Below, in pieces: positions 24,869 through 33,400 of a stretch of 64,000 nt of DNA. Each line of letters starts with the position of its first letter. Positions within the stretch are counted from its first letter, which is position 1. This DNA is from Microbacterium sp. SORGH_AS_1204 (lineage in GTDB: Bacteria; Actinomycetota; Actinomycetes; Actinomycetales; Microbacteriaceae): positions 1,116,001 to 1,180,000 of the forward strand of contig NZ_JAUTBD010000001.1 of assembly GCF_030818935.1 (NCBI RefSeq). The letters are read 5' to 3'. Both the position numbers and the translations under genes were made by a program. The notes beneath the pieces are model-generated. The model was given only the letters and a program-made list of their open reading frames with translations, had not been told where the DNA came from and did not search any database.

Positions 24869-24885
24869 TGTTTCGCGTTCGTTTC
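24869..24885 (+). promoter_or_regulatory. Repeated 17-bp box 1 (candidate DeoR site)
   Basis: TGTTTCGCGTTCGTTTC, fitting TGTTTCGnnnnCnTTTC together with boxes 2 and 3. The 361-bp gap between the tRNA and the M20 gene holds these three boxes and a promoter but no gene. Confidence 0.5.
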
Positions 24886-24931
24886 TTGGCGGGGGCGAGC
24901 ACGCACCAGGTTCTGGGGCGGGAGGGCCGGG

Positions 24932-24948
24932 TGTTTCGGCTCCGTTTC
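24932..24948 (+). promoter_or_regulatory. Repeated 17-bp box 2 (candidate DeoR site)
   Basis: TGTTTCGGCTCCGTTTC. It starts 63 bp after box 1, about six helical turns, on the same strand. Confidence 0.5.
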
Positions 24949-24969
24949 GGAGGAGTAAAAGTCGATAGT

Positions 24970-25005
24970 GAAAGGTGATCGAAACAATCACATTCGTCGT
25001 AGTCT
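24970..25005. promoter_or_regulatory. Box 3 (minus strand) overlapping the operon promoter
   Basis: On the minus strand 24970-24986 reads TGTTTCGATCACCTTTC, the same pattern as boxes 1 and 2. It covers the expected -35 position for the -10-like TAGTCT at 25000-25005. A repressor bound here would block transcription of the operon beginning at 25053. Confidence 0.5.
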
Positions 25006-25052
25006 CATGAACATTCCACTCGGTAATCGATCGACCAGGAGACGAACAGTTC

Positions 25053-26423
25053 ATGTCAGAGGCAGGGCGCAGCACCCGCGAGACGGTTCTTGCGACGATC
25101 GACGCCCGGTTCGACGGCTCGGTCCAGCTGCTGCGCGACATGATCGACGTCCCGAGCGTCGGACCGTGGTTCGGGGAGCCCGCCGAAGTCTCGGGCGAAG
25201 GGCGCATCCAAGCCCTCCTCCGGGCGCGACTGGAGGCACTGGGCGCTGAGATCGACGAGTGGGAACCCTCGGCGCTCGACCTCGCCCACCACGCGGGCGG
25301 CCCCGGGTACTTCGCCGACCGTGACTTCACGGGGCGTCCCAACCTCGTCGCGACGCTCGCGCCCACCTCCCCGGCGGCGGCTCCCGACGCGGGTGCGCTC
25401 ATGTTCCTCGGACACTGCGACGTCGTCCCCGGCGGGACGGGATGGACCGCGGCCGAGCCGTTCCGCAGCACTCTGGCGGACGGACGCGTCTACGGCCGCG
25501 GGGCCTGCGACATGAAGGGCGGCATGGCTGCCGCGCTCGCCGCGATCGAAGCCGTCCAGACCTGCGGTGTCGCCCTGACCCACCCCGTGTCGTTCGCCTC
25601 CGTCACCGAGGAGGAGACCGGCGGGATGGGAACCCTCGCCCTCGTCGACCGCGGGTACCGCCCCGGGATCGGCATCGTGATCCCCGAGCCGACCAGCCTC
25701 GCCGTCGCCCCGCTGTGCCGCGGCATCCTGTGGGGCGAGATCACGATCCCCGGTCGCAGCGGCCACATCGAGATCGAGCAGCCCGGCTGGCGCGAGGGCG
25801 GCGCGGTCGACGCGATCGCCTACGGACGCCGCCTTCTCGACGCGATCGACGAGATGAACACGGCGTGGAGCACGCTGCCGACGAAGACCCACCGGTACAT
25901 GCCGCTGCCGTGCCAGATGAATGTCGCGGTCATCGACGCCGGAACCTACCCCAGCGCATGGGCCAGCTCGTTCACCATCCGCTTCGACATCCAGTACCTC
26001 CCCGCCGAGCTCGACGAGCGCGGGGGAGGGGGGCTCGTCCGCGCGCAGATCGAGCGCCTCCTCGCCGACTTCGTCGGGGACGACGACTGGCTCACCGCGC
26101 ACCCTCCCGTGCTGACCTGGTTGGTCGACGCGGACTGCGGCGAGACCGCCGACACCGAGGCCGTCGTGACCTCGCCCCTGCGCGCGCTCCGCGCGCTCGG
26201 CGTGGAGCCCGTCATCCAGGGCGTCACCGCGCACACCGACATGGGACTGCCGATCAAGGCGGGAGTGCCCTCGGTCACCTTCGGCCCCGGACAGCTGTCG
26301 ATCGCGCACCAGCCCGACGAATTCCTCGACCTCGAGGAGTACCGCACGGCGATCCGCGCGATGGCGCTCATGATCCTCGACCTGTGCACCGACGCCGACC
26401 CGGACGGCGAGGACGAGGCATGA
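25053..26423 (+). CDS. M20-family (ArgE/DapE-type) deacylase or amidohydrolase
   Basis: 456 aa zinc hydrolase. Metal and catalytic motifs: LGHCDVVPGG (His, Asp), GRGACDMKGGMAAA (bridging Asp), EEETGG (catalytic Glu then ligand Glu), VIPEPTS and HTDMGLP (last His). The lid domain lies between about residues 215 and 330. The family removes acyl or formyl groups from amines; the size and a co-encoded TenA-like protein recall YlmB, which deformylates a thiamine-pyrimidine fragment, but other N-acyl substrates are equally possible. First gene of the rightward operon; AGGAG at 25038 precedes the ATG. The stop overlaps the next start (ATGA). Confidence 0.85.
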   Translation: MSEAGRSTRETVLATIDARFDGSVQLLRDMIDVPSVGPWFGEPAEVSGEGRIQALLRARLEALGAEIDEWEPSALDLAHHAGGPGYFADRDFTGRPNLVATLAPTSPAAAPDAGALMFLGHCDVVPGGTGWTAAEPFRSTLADGRVYGRGACDMKGGMAAALAAIEAVQTCGVALTHPVSFASVTEEETGGMGTLALVDRGYRPGIGIVIPEPTSLAVAPLCRGILWGEITIPGRSGHIEIEQPGWREGGAVDAIAYGRRLLDAIDEMNTAWSTLPTKTHRYMPLPCQMNVAVIDAGTYPSAWASSFTIRFDIQYLPAELDERGGGGLVRAQIERLLADFVGDDDWLTAHPPVLTWLVDADCGETADTEAVVTSPLRALRALGVEPVIQGVTAHTDMGLPIKAGVPSVTFGPGQLSIAHQPDEFLDLEEYRTAIRAMALMILDLCTDADPDGEDEA

Positions 26424-28738
26424 TCGGCGTCGACGACCTCTCGGTCGATCTCGTGGACCGCGGGGTGAGCGGCATCCGTTCCATCAGCGCGACGCCCAGC
26501 GAGGCCGACCGCACCCTGCTGGTGCGCGCGGACTCCGGCGACGTCGTCGTCAAAGAGTTCCCGGCAGACAGCACGGCTGCGCGCATGCAGGTCGAGCTGT
26601 TGAACGCCGTCGCGGCGGGAGCGCCCGCCCTCCCCGTGCCCCGAGTGATCGCCGACGCGCGCACCGGCTCGGACCTCGACGCGACCGGGACCGTGTTCGT
26701 CTCGACCCTGCTTGCGGGCCGGCCGCTCGAAGACGCCACCGTGACGGAGAGCCTGGTCGACGAGATCGCCGACGCGCAGGCCCTGCTGCTGTCCGCGCTC
26801 GCAGCGGTCGACGCGGGCTCCGCCGGAGTGCCGCCGACGAACGAGTGGGCGATCGACGCGATCCGCCGGCACCGAGCGCTCTTCGCCACGCACCTGGATG
26901 CCGACGAGCTCCGCCGCGCCGAGCAGGTGTTCCACGCCTACACGGCGATCGAGCCCGCCGTCGCGGCCTTGCCCCGGCAGGTGCTCCACGCCGACTTCAA
27001 CCTCTCGAACCTCCTCGTCACGGACGGTTCGCTGACGGGGATCATCGACTTCGGCGACGCGATCGAGGCGCCCCGCGTCTTCGACGTCGCCGTGACCTGC
27101 GCGTACCTGGCCATGCACCTCGGGTCTCTCACGCACCCTCTCGTCGAGCGCTACCTCGACCGGATCGCCGGTGCCGCGGAATTGGGCACCGCCGAGCTCG
27201 CCCTCGTGCCGACGCTTGCGCTCTGCCGCGTCGTCATCGTGCTCGCGCTCGGACGCGAGACGGCGACGCGGTGGCCCGACCGCGCCGCCTACCAGCGGCG
27301 GTACGACTCCCTCGCCGCGCGGGTTCTCGCGGACGCCGATGTCTCCGTCTCCCCGCCCCATCAGCCGCCAACGAAAGTGCCACCAGTGACGACGACCACG
27401 CCCGCCGGCGAACAGATGATCAACAGGTTCGACCCCGCCCGTGCGGCGGGTCTCTCGGAGGCGGACCAGGTGCTGCTCGCGCGTCGCCGCGCGACGCTCG
27501 GCGACATCTACCCCCTGTTCTACGACAAGCCCGTGCACGTGGTGCGCGGCAGTGGGGCCCGACTCATCGACGCCGACGGGATCGAGTACCTCGACGCGTA
27601 CAACAACGTCCCCGCCGTCGGGCACGCCAACCCGCGCGTCGCCGAGGCGGTGTACCGCCAGCTGACCCGTATGAACACCCACACCCGCTACCTGCAGGAC
27701 GGCGTCGTCGACTACGCCGAGCGCTTCCTCGCCACGTACCCGGCCGCCCTCGACCACGTCATCTTCACCAACTCCGGGTCGGAGGCCAACGACCTCGCCC
27801 TCGCGATCGCCGCGTGGCGCACCGGTCGCACCGGCGTCATCGTCACACGCGTCGCCTACCACGGCACGACCACGGTCCTGGCCGGGGTCTCGCCCGAGAA
27901 CGGCCCCTCGATGCCCCTCGCCCCTTACGTCCGCGTCGTCGACGCGCCTGACACCCTGGTCCACGGCGACCGCGCCGGCGCCGTCTTCGCCGACGCCGTC
28001 TCGGCAGCGATCGCCGACCTCGACGCCGCGGGCTTGGGCGTACGGGCACTGCTCATCGACACGATCATGTCGACCGACGGCATCTACCCGGGCCCGTGCG
28101 GCATGCTCGCCGACGCGTTCGCGCGGGTGCAGGCGGCCGGCGGCCTCGTCATCGCCGATGAAGTGCAGCCGGGCATGGGACGTCTCGGGGAGCACATGTG
28201 GGGCTTTCAGCGGCACACCGACACGGTCGACATGGTGACGTGCGGCAAGCCGCTCGCCGGAGGCCTGCCGATCGGCAGCCTCGTCCTCTCGCGAGAGCTG
28301 TCCGACGACTACGCCCGCGAACACCGCTACTTCAACACGTTCGGCGGCAACCCGGCCTCGATCGCGGCCGCCACGGCGGTCCTCGACGAGATCGAGGACC
28401 GCGGACTCCTCGGCAGCGCCCTCCAGGTCGGAGGCCTGCTGCGCGACGGGATCGCCGTGGCGAGCCGCGACAGCGCCCTCGTCGCCGACGTGCGCGGTGT
28501 CGGTCTCTTCGTCGGCGTGGAGATGTCGGCCACCGACGACCGCTCCGCCCGCGAGGTCGCGCGCGCAATGGTCAACGGACTCCGCGACCGCAACGTGCTC
28601 ATCTCCGCCGTCGGCATCGACGGGCAGGTGCTCAAGGTGCGCCCGCCCCTGGTGTTCACCGCTGACGACACCACGGAGTTCCTGTCCGTCTACGCCGACG
28701 TCCTCTCGGACGTCGAGAAGAAGGGAGTCGCGCGATGA
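26420..28738 (+). CDS. Fused APH-type kinase and class III PLP enzyme (amino-alcohol kinase/phospholyase type)
   Basis: 772 aa, two enzymes in one frame. Residues about 1-320: aminoglycoside-phosphotransferase fold with HADFNLSN (His190, Asp192, Asn197) and IIDFGDAIEAPRVFD (Asp210), closest in pattern to hydroxylysine kinase. A Pro/Thr linker (about 315-340) leads to a class III aminotransferase fold with NSGSEANDLALAIA, ADEVQPGMGRLGEHMWGFQR, CGKPLAGGLPIG (PLP Lys610) and FNTFGGNPAS, resembling phospholyases of phosphohydroxylysine and phosphoethanolamine. Expected chemistry: phosphorylate an amino alcohol, then eliminate phosphate and ammonia to a carbonyl. No stop or clear ribosome site separates the halves. 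Starts by ATGA overlap with the M20 gene. Substrate unknown. Confidence 0.82.
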   Translation: MIGVDDLSVDLVDRGVSGIRSISATPSEADRTLLVRADSGDVVVKEFPADSTAARMQVELLNAVAAGAPALPVPRVIADARTGSDLDATGTVFVSTLLAGRPLEDATVTESLVDEIADAQALLLSALAAVDAGSAGVPPTNEWAIDAIRRHRALFATHLDADELRRAEQVFHAYTAIEPAVAALPRQVLHADFNLSNLLVTDGSLTGIIDFGDAIEAPRVFDVAVTCAYLAMHLGSLTHPLVERYLDRIAGAAELGTAELALVPTLALCRVVIVLALGRETATRWPDRAAYQRRYDSLAARVLADADVSVSPPHQPPTKVPPVTTTTPAGEQMINRFDPARAAGLSEADQVLLARRRATLGDIYPLFYDKPVHVVRGSGARLIDADGIEYLDAYNNVPAVGHANPRVAEAVYRQLTRMNTHTRYLQDGVVDYAERFLATYPAALDHVIFTNSGSEANDLALAIAAWRTGRTGVIVTRVAYHGTTTVLAGVSPENGPSMPLAPYVRVVDAPDTLVHGDRAGAVFADAVSAAIADLDAAGLGVRALLIDTIMSTDGIYPGPCGMLADAFARVQAAGGLVIADEVQPGMGRLGEHMWGFQRHTDTVDMVTCGKPLAGGLPIGSLVLSRELSDDYAREHRYFNTFGGNPASIAAATAVLDEIEDRGLLGSALQVGGLLRDGIAVASRDSALVADVRGVGLFVGVEMSATDDRSAREVARAMVNGLRDRNVLISAVGIDGQVLKVRPPLVFTADDTTEFLSVYADVLSDVEKKGVAR

Positions 28739-29472
28739 GCGACGAAGTCCTCACCATCACCGATCTCGGCAAGAACTTCGGTGCCGTCACCGCGCTGCGC
28801 GACGTCAACCTCACCGTCCACGCCGGTGAGATCGTGGCCCTCCTCGGTGACAACGGCGCGGGCAAGTCGACGTTGATGAACATCATCTGCGGCTCGCAGC
28901 CCGCCGACGCGGGGTCGATCAAGGTCAAGGGCGGAGAACTCACCTCCCTCGCCGACGCCCGGCGTCTCGGCGTGGGCGTGGTCTACCAGGACCTGGCCCT
29001 CGCACCCGACCTGAGCGTGGCCGAGAACCTCTTCCTGGGCAACGAGATCGTGCGCACGGTCGGTCCGTTGCGCATCGTCGACCGCCCCGCGATGCGGTCG
29101 GCCGCGAAGAAGGCCATCGAACACCTCGGCATCTCGACACTGAGGGACGTGCGGCTGCCGGTCCTGAGCCTCTCGGGAGGTCAGCGCCAGGTTCTGGCCG
29201 TCGCCCGCGCGATGAAGTGGGCCGAGAACGTCATCCTGCTCGACGAACCCACCGCCGCCCTCGGACCAAAGCAGGTCGGCATGGTGCTCGACTCGATCAA
29301 ACGCGCCGCCGATCACGGTCTGGGCGTGATCCTCGTCTCCCACGACATCCCGAGCGTCCTCAAGCTCGCGGACCGCGTCGTGGTCCTGCGCCACGGCACG
29401 ATCGTGGCCGACGTCCCGCCCGCGGGACTCTCCGTTTCCGATGTCGTCACCGTCATGGTGGGGGAGGACTGA
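28735..29472 (+). CDS. ABC transporter ATPase, single-domain ribose type
   Basis: 245 aa. Walker A GDNGAGKST, Q-loop YQDLAL, signature LSGGQRQ, Walker B VILLDEPTAAL and H-loop SHDIPS are all intact. It resembles one half of RbsA, so two copies must act with the permease encoded next. ATGA overlap with the kinase/PLP gene makes coupled expression likely. It energises import of the substrate of this locus. Confidence 0.92.
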   Translation: MSDEVLTITDLGKNFGAVTALRDVNLTVHAGEIVALLGDNGAGKSTLMNIICGSQPADAGSIKVKGGELTSLADARRLGVGVVYQDLALAPDLSVAENLFLGNEIVRTVGPLRIVDRPAMRSAAKKAIEHLGISTLRDVRLPVLSLSGGQRQVLAVARAMKWAENVILLDEPTAALGPKQVGMVLDSIKRAADHGLGVILVSHDIPSVLKLADRVVVLRHGTIVADVPPAGLSVSDVVTVMVGED

Positions 29473-29474
29473 CC

Positions 29475-30524
29475 ATGAGCGAGGCAACCAAAGCCGCGCT
29501 GACCGCCGCGGACTCGACGACGGCGTCCGCGGGCTCCGCGAAGCACGGCATCGCGCGCGTGCTGTCGAACCGAGCCGTCCAGATCATCCTCGTCGAGGTC
29601 GTGATCATCGCGATCTTCCAGACGCTCTCGCCCGGGGGTGCGTTCCTGAGCGAAGCCAACATCCGCGGCATGATGCTCACCGCGTCGCAGGTCCTGCTGC
29701 TGGCCATCGGCCAGGCGATCCTGATGTCGGCGGGCCAGATCGACATCTCGCAGGGTGCCGCCGTGATCCTGGCATCCGTCATCTCGGGTCAGTTGATGAT
29801 CGCCCTCGCCGACAGTGCACCCGTGCCGCTCGTGCTTCTGCTCGGGGTCGTGACCGCGATCCTCGTGGGGGTCATCATCGGTGTGGTCAACGGCGTCATG
29901 GTCGGGGTCGTCCGCGTCAACGCGCTCGTCGCGACCCTCGGCATGCTCTCGGTCGCCACGGGTGTCGCGCAGGTGGTCACCGGAGGCGTGAACCTCTTCG
30001 GGATGCCGAAGGAGCTGCAGACCTCATTCGGTGCGGTGTCGTTCGGCTTCCTGCCGTTGCCGATGCTCGTGAGCCTGCTCATCATCACCGTCATCTGGTT
30101 CCTCTTCCGCTTCACGCCGTGGGGGACGCACACCCTCGCGATGGGGTCGAACAGCCTCGCGGCGCGGCGCGTCGGCATCCAGACGCTGCGCAACACGATC
30201 GCGATCTTCGTCCTGTCGTCGGCCCTCGCCGGTGTCGCGGGGTTCATCGACCTCGCCCGCTACTCCACGACCAACATCTCGGGCCACCTCAACGACTCGC
30301 TCGCCGCCATCGCCGCGGCGCTGATCGGCGGCACGGCCTTGACGGGCGGCCGGATCAGCTTCCTCGGCGCGATCGTCGGCGCGTTCCTCGCGATCATCCT
30401 CCAGTCGGGACTCGTGATCGTGAACCTCTCGCCCTTCTACCAGACCATCGCGATCGGAGTCATGCTCCTGGTCGCGGTCAGCTTGGACCGCTCCAGCCGC
30501 GCCGCCGCCAAACGCACACAGTGA
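29475..30524 (+). CDS. ABC transporter permease, ribose (RbsC) type
   Basis: 349 aa. A polar N-terminus (about 35 residues) is followed by eight to ten hydrophobic helices (AVQIILVEVVIIAIFQTL, ASQVLLLAIGQAILMSAG, MLVSLLIITVIWFLF). The family motif QIDISQGAAVILASV and NSLAARRVGIQTLRNTIA support a BPD_transp_2 permease. The gene starts 2 bp after the ATPase stop, with GGGGAGG upstream. It forms the channel for the binding protein encoded next. Confidence 0.92.
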   Translation: MSEATKAALTAADSTTASAGSAKHGIARVLSNRAVQIILVEVVIIAIFQTLSPGGAFLSEANIRGMMLTASQVLLLAIGQAILMSAGQIDISQGAAVILASVISGQLMIALADSAPVPLVLLLGVVTAILVGVIIGVVNGVMVGVVRVNALVATLGMLSVATGVAQVVTGGVNLFGMPKELQTSFGAVSFGFLPLPMLVSLLIITVIWFLFRFTPWGTHTLAMGSNSLAARRVGIQTLRNTIAIFVLSSALAGVAGFIDLARYSTTNISGHLNDSLAAIAAALIGGTALTGGRISFLGAIVGAFLAIILQSGLVIVNLSPFYQTIAIGVMLLVAVSLDRSSRAAAKRTQ

Positions 30525-30622
30525 CGGCCAGCGCCCAAGCACCCTGCTCCACCCTGCCCCACCCCTTCATACGCTCCACCCGTTCGTTTCCGCCCCATCA
30601 GGCTCACGAGGAGAAAAAGTCC

Positions 30623-31639
30623 ATGTCTCACAGCATCCGCACGCGCGCCCGTTACGCGCTCGGCACCGGAGCACTGCTCATCACGACCGCGATCGTCGCG
30701 GGATGTTCGTCGCCCGCCGCGAGCAGCCCCGCGGGCTCCGGCGGCTCCAGCGACATCACCGTTGCGATGGTGACGCCCGAGAGCACCGGAGAGTTCTACG
30801 GCGCCATGTACTGCGGCGCGAAGGCCGCCGCCGCGGAGCAGGGCATCACCCTGAACATCCAGGGCTCGCCCGGCGTCTCGACCGAGGAGGTCATGCAGGT
30901 GCTGCAGTCGGTGCTCGCCACCGACCCCGACGGTCTGCTGCTCACCGTCTGGGACAACAACGCCTTCAACTCGACCCTCGAGCCCTACACCGCCGCGGGC
31001 CACCCGCTCGTCATGCCGGACTCGTTCCTGTCGGACGACAACTTCGTCCAGAGCATCCGCACCGACAACTACCAGTCCTCGTACGACGCCGCCGTCCAGG
31101 CGCTGGAGGACTTCAAGATCACGTCAGGCAAGGTGCTGATCGTCACCGACGCGCCCGGCAACGCGGTGCAGTCGTCGCGTGCCGAGGGCTTCCGCGACGC
31201 GATCGCCGACAAGAGCGACCTCGACGTGCTCGAGTTCCAGTACGTCGGCGGCGACTCGGCCAAGGCCTCGCAGGCGGTCTCGTCGGCGCTCGCGGCGAAC
31301 CCCGACATCAGCGTCGTCTTCACGACGAACATCGGTGCGGGCACGGGTGCCGCCAACGGCATCAGCACCGCCGGTTCCGACGCGAAGCTCATCGGCTTCG
31401 ACACGGCCTCCTCGCAGGTCCAGGAGCTGCGCGACGGCGCGTACGACGCGCTCATCGGTCAAAGCCCTTACCAGATGGGTTACGAGTCCACGACGCTGAT
31501 CTCGAAGATCCTGAAGGACGAGGAGTCGGCCACCGACGTCACCGAGAAGGTGAAGTGGTCGCCCTGGGCCCTCGTGACGGCCGAGAACGTCGACAGCTCC
31601 GAGATCGCTCCGTACCTGTACTCGAGCACCTGCAGCTGA
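30623..31639 (+). CDS. Substrate-binding lipoprotein, ribose-type
   Basis: 338 aa. Lipoprotein signal with lipobox TAIVAGCSS (Cys about residue 28), a Ser/Gly linker, then a Peripla_BP_4-type domain (ITVAMVTPESTGEFYGAMYC, DPDGLLLTVWDNNAF, SVVFTTNIGAGTGAA, KLIGFDTASSQVQEL). It binds the extracellular substrate for the preceding permease and ATPase. The 98-bp gap before it contains a strong GAGGAG site; a separate promoter is not evident. The family binds sugars but also amino alcohols, nucleosides and autoinducer-2, so the ligand cannot be read from the fold. Confidence 0.92.
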   Translation: MSHSIRTRARYALGTGALLITTAIVAGCSSPAASSPAGSGGSSDITVAMVTPESTGEFYGAMYCGAKAAAAEQGITLNIQGSPGVSTEEVMQVLQSVLATDPDGLLLTVWDNNAFNSTLEPYTAAGHPLVMPDSFLSDDNFVQSIRTDNYQSSYDAAVQALEDFKITSGKVLIVTDAPGNAVQSSRAEGFRDAIADKSDLDVLEFQYVGGDSAKASQAVSSALAANPDISVVFTTNIGAGTGAANGISTAGSDAKLIGFDTASSQVQELRDGAYDALIGQSPYQMGYESTTLISKILKDEESATDVTEKVKWSPWALVTAENVDSSEIAPYLYSSTCS

Positions 31640-31716
31640 TCCACCCCTCCCCGGGGATCCGGCCGACGAGTCTCTCGTGGCCGGGTCCCCGGCCCCTTCC
31701 CCAGACAGGACGAGAG

Positions 31717-33369
31717 ATGACGCCAGTCCCCGCCGCGCTCCCCGGCATCGCCGCGGTGCGAGCCGACCTGCGCGCCGGTCGGACCACCTGCGTCGCCCTC
31801 GCCGACGCCGCGCTGGCCCGCTCGTCCGCCCTCCGCGATCTCGGCGCCCTCGCGGTCATCGACCCCGCGCTGCGCGAGAACGCGAGCGCGCGAGACGCCG
31901 AGCTTGCGCGCGGCGTCGACCGCGGTCCCCTGCACGGGGTGCCCTACACCGTCAAGGCGAGCTTCGCCGTCGCGGGTCTGCCGAACACCGCCGGCTCGCC
32001 GGCCTTCGCCGACCTCCGTGCCACCACCGACGCCGTCGTCGTCGAGCGCCTGCGCGCAGCGGGCGCCCTTCTCGTCGGCACGACCACGATGCCGCCCATG
32101 GCGATCGGGGGCGGGCAGGCCGGCCTCTACGGTCGTACCCGCAGTCCGTACTCCCCGCACTGGCTGGCCGCCGCCTGGCACTCGGGGTCATCGATCGGCT
32201 CGGGGGTCGCCGTCGCCGCCGGTCTGTGCGCGTTCGGCATCGGCGAGGAGACGGTGTCGTCCGGGCGCTCTCCCGCCTCGAACAACGCGCTCGTCGCCTA
32301 CACGCCGTCCTGGGGCATCGTGCCGAGCGCGGGCAATTGGCCCCTGCATCCCTACCGCGACGTCGTGGTGCCGCACACCCTCGACGTCTCCGACCTGCGC
32401 GACGTGCTGGCCGTCATCGCGGGCCCGGACGAGCGCGATGTGTGGCAGCGACAGGATGCCGTCGACGTCTCGCCCGCGGCGGGCATCGCCGAGCGGCTGC
32501 GGCACGCGACGCCCGCGAGCGGCACCGCGCACGGCATCCGGCTCGGCGTCCCTCGCCTGTACCTCGGTGAGGACGACGGCGATGTCGCCGCGATCCCGCT
32601 GCGCCCCTCGATCCGGGCGCTCTGGGACGACGCCGCCGCACGGCTGGCGGAGGCGGGCGTCGAGATCGTCGCGGTCGACTTCCCCCTCGTCGAGGCGTAC
32701 GAGCAGCGCTCCGCCTCGCGTCCGTCGCTGCGCGACGAGGGCCTACTGTCCGACGAGTGGACGCGCTTCGAACTCTCCGATCTGCTGACCACCGCCTGGC
32801 AGGAGCACCTGGACGCGTTCGGCGACGGCCGTCGCCTGCGCGACGTCGACCCCGCGCAGCTGCGACCGACGCCCCCCGGCGCCCTCGACGACATGGCGGG
32901 CGACCCGCATCCCGGTCGCGACAGCTTCGACTTCGCCGCCGTCCTCCGCGCCGACCCCCTGCCGGCGGGGCACGCCGCCGAGATCGCGCGCCCCGCTCTG
33001 CGCGGATTCGTCGAGGCGCGCGAGCGCTTCTTCGACGCGTGGATGGCAGATCGCGGAGTCGACGCCGTCGTCTTTCCCGCCAACAGCGACATCGGCCGCT
33101 GGGAGAGCGATGTCGACCTCGCCGCCGCGACCGCGTCGTGGGCCGACGGGACGCTGTTCTCGTCGATGAACCACGTGCTCCGCCGCGTCGGACTACCCAG
33201 CGTCACTCTGCCGATGGGGATCATGGCCGACACCGGGATGCCGGTGGGCCTGACAGTCGTCGCCCCGGCGTACGACGATGAACGCCTGCTCGATGTCGCG
33301 CAGCTCGTCGAGGCGATCCTCCCTGCCCGCGTCCCGCCGCCGCTCGCCCCCGTCCCGCTCCACCGATGA
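31717..33369 (+). CDS. Amidase-signature enzyme, divergent
   Basis: 550 aa. Amidase-signature fold with Lys in GVPYTVKASFAVAGLPNTAG and a Ser/Gly region SGSSIGSGVAVAAGL. The usual GTDTGGSIR-type nucleophile loop reads GIGEETVSSGRSPAS here, keeping a Ser but changing the acidic/Gly residues around it. It probably still hydrolyses an amide, possibly with different specificity. An Asp/Gly-rich insert (about 370-425) separates the core from the C-terminal region (PSVTLPMGIMADTGMPVGLT). 77 bp after the binding protein, 31 bp before the second amidase. Confidence 0.82.
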   Translation: MTPVPAALPGIAAVRADLRAGRTTCVALADAALARSSALRDLGALAVIDPALRENASARDAELARGVDRGPLHGVPYTVKASFAVAGLPNTAGSPAFADLRATTDAVVVERLRAAGALLVGTTTMPPMAIGGGQAGLYGRTRSPYSPHWLAAAWHSGSSIGSGVAVAAGLCAFGIGEETVSSGRSPASNNALVAYTPSWGIVPSAGNWPLHPYRDVVVPHTLDVSDLRDVLAVIAGPDERDVWQRQDAVDVSPAAGIAERLRHATPASGTAHGIRLGVPRLYLGEDDGDVAAIPLRPSIRALWDDAAARLAEAGVEIVAVDFPLVEAYEQRSASRPSLRDEGLLSDEWTRFELSDLLTTAWQEHLDAFGDGRRLRDVDPAQLRPTPPGALDDMAGDPHPGRDSFDFAAVLRADPLPAGHAAEIARPALRGFVEARERFFDAWMADRGVDAVVFPANSDIGRWESDVDLAAATASWADGTLFSSMNHVLRRVGLPSVTLPMGIMADTGMPVGLTVVAPAYDDERLLDVAQLVEAILPARVPPPLAPVPLHR

Positions 33370-33400
33370 ACCCGACCCGCCGCACCACCGGAGAGATGTC

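Noticed and set aside
27387..27418. Separate start for the PLP enzyme (GTG 27387 or ATG 27416)
   Set aside because: No stop separates the halves and no convincing ribosome site precedes either codon, so a fusion is the simpler reading; not excluded.
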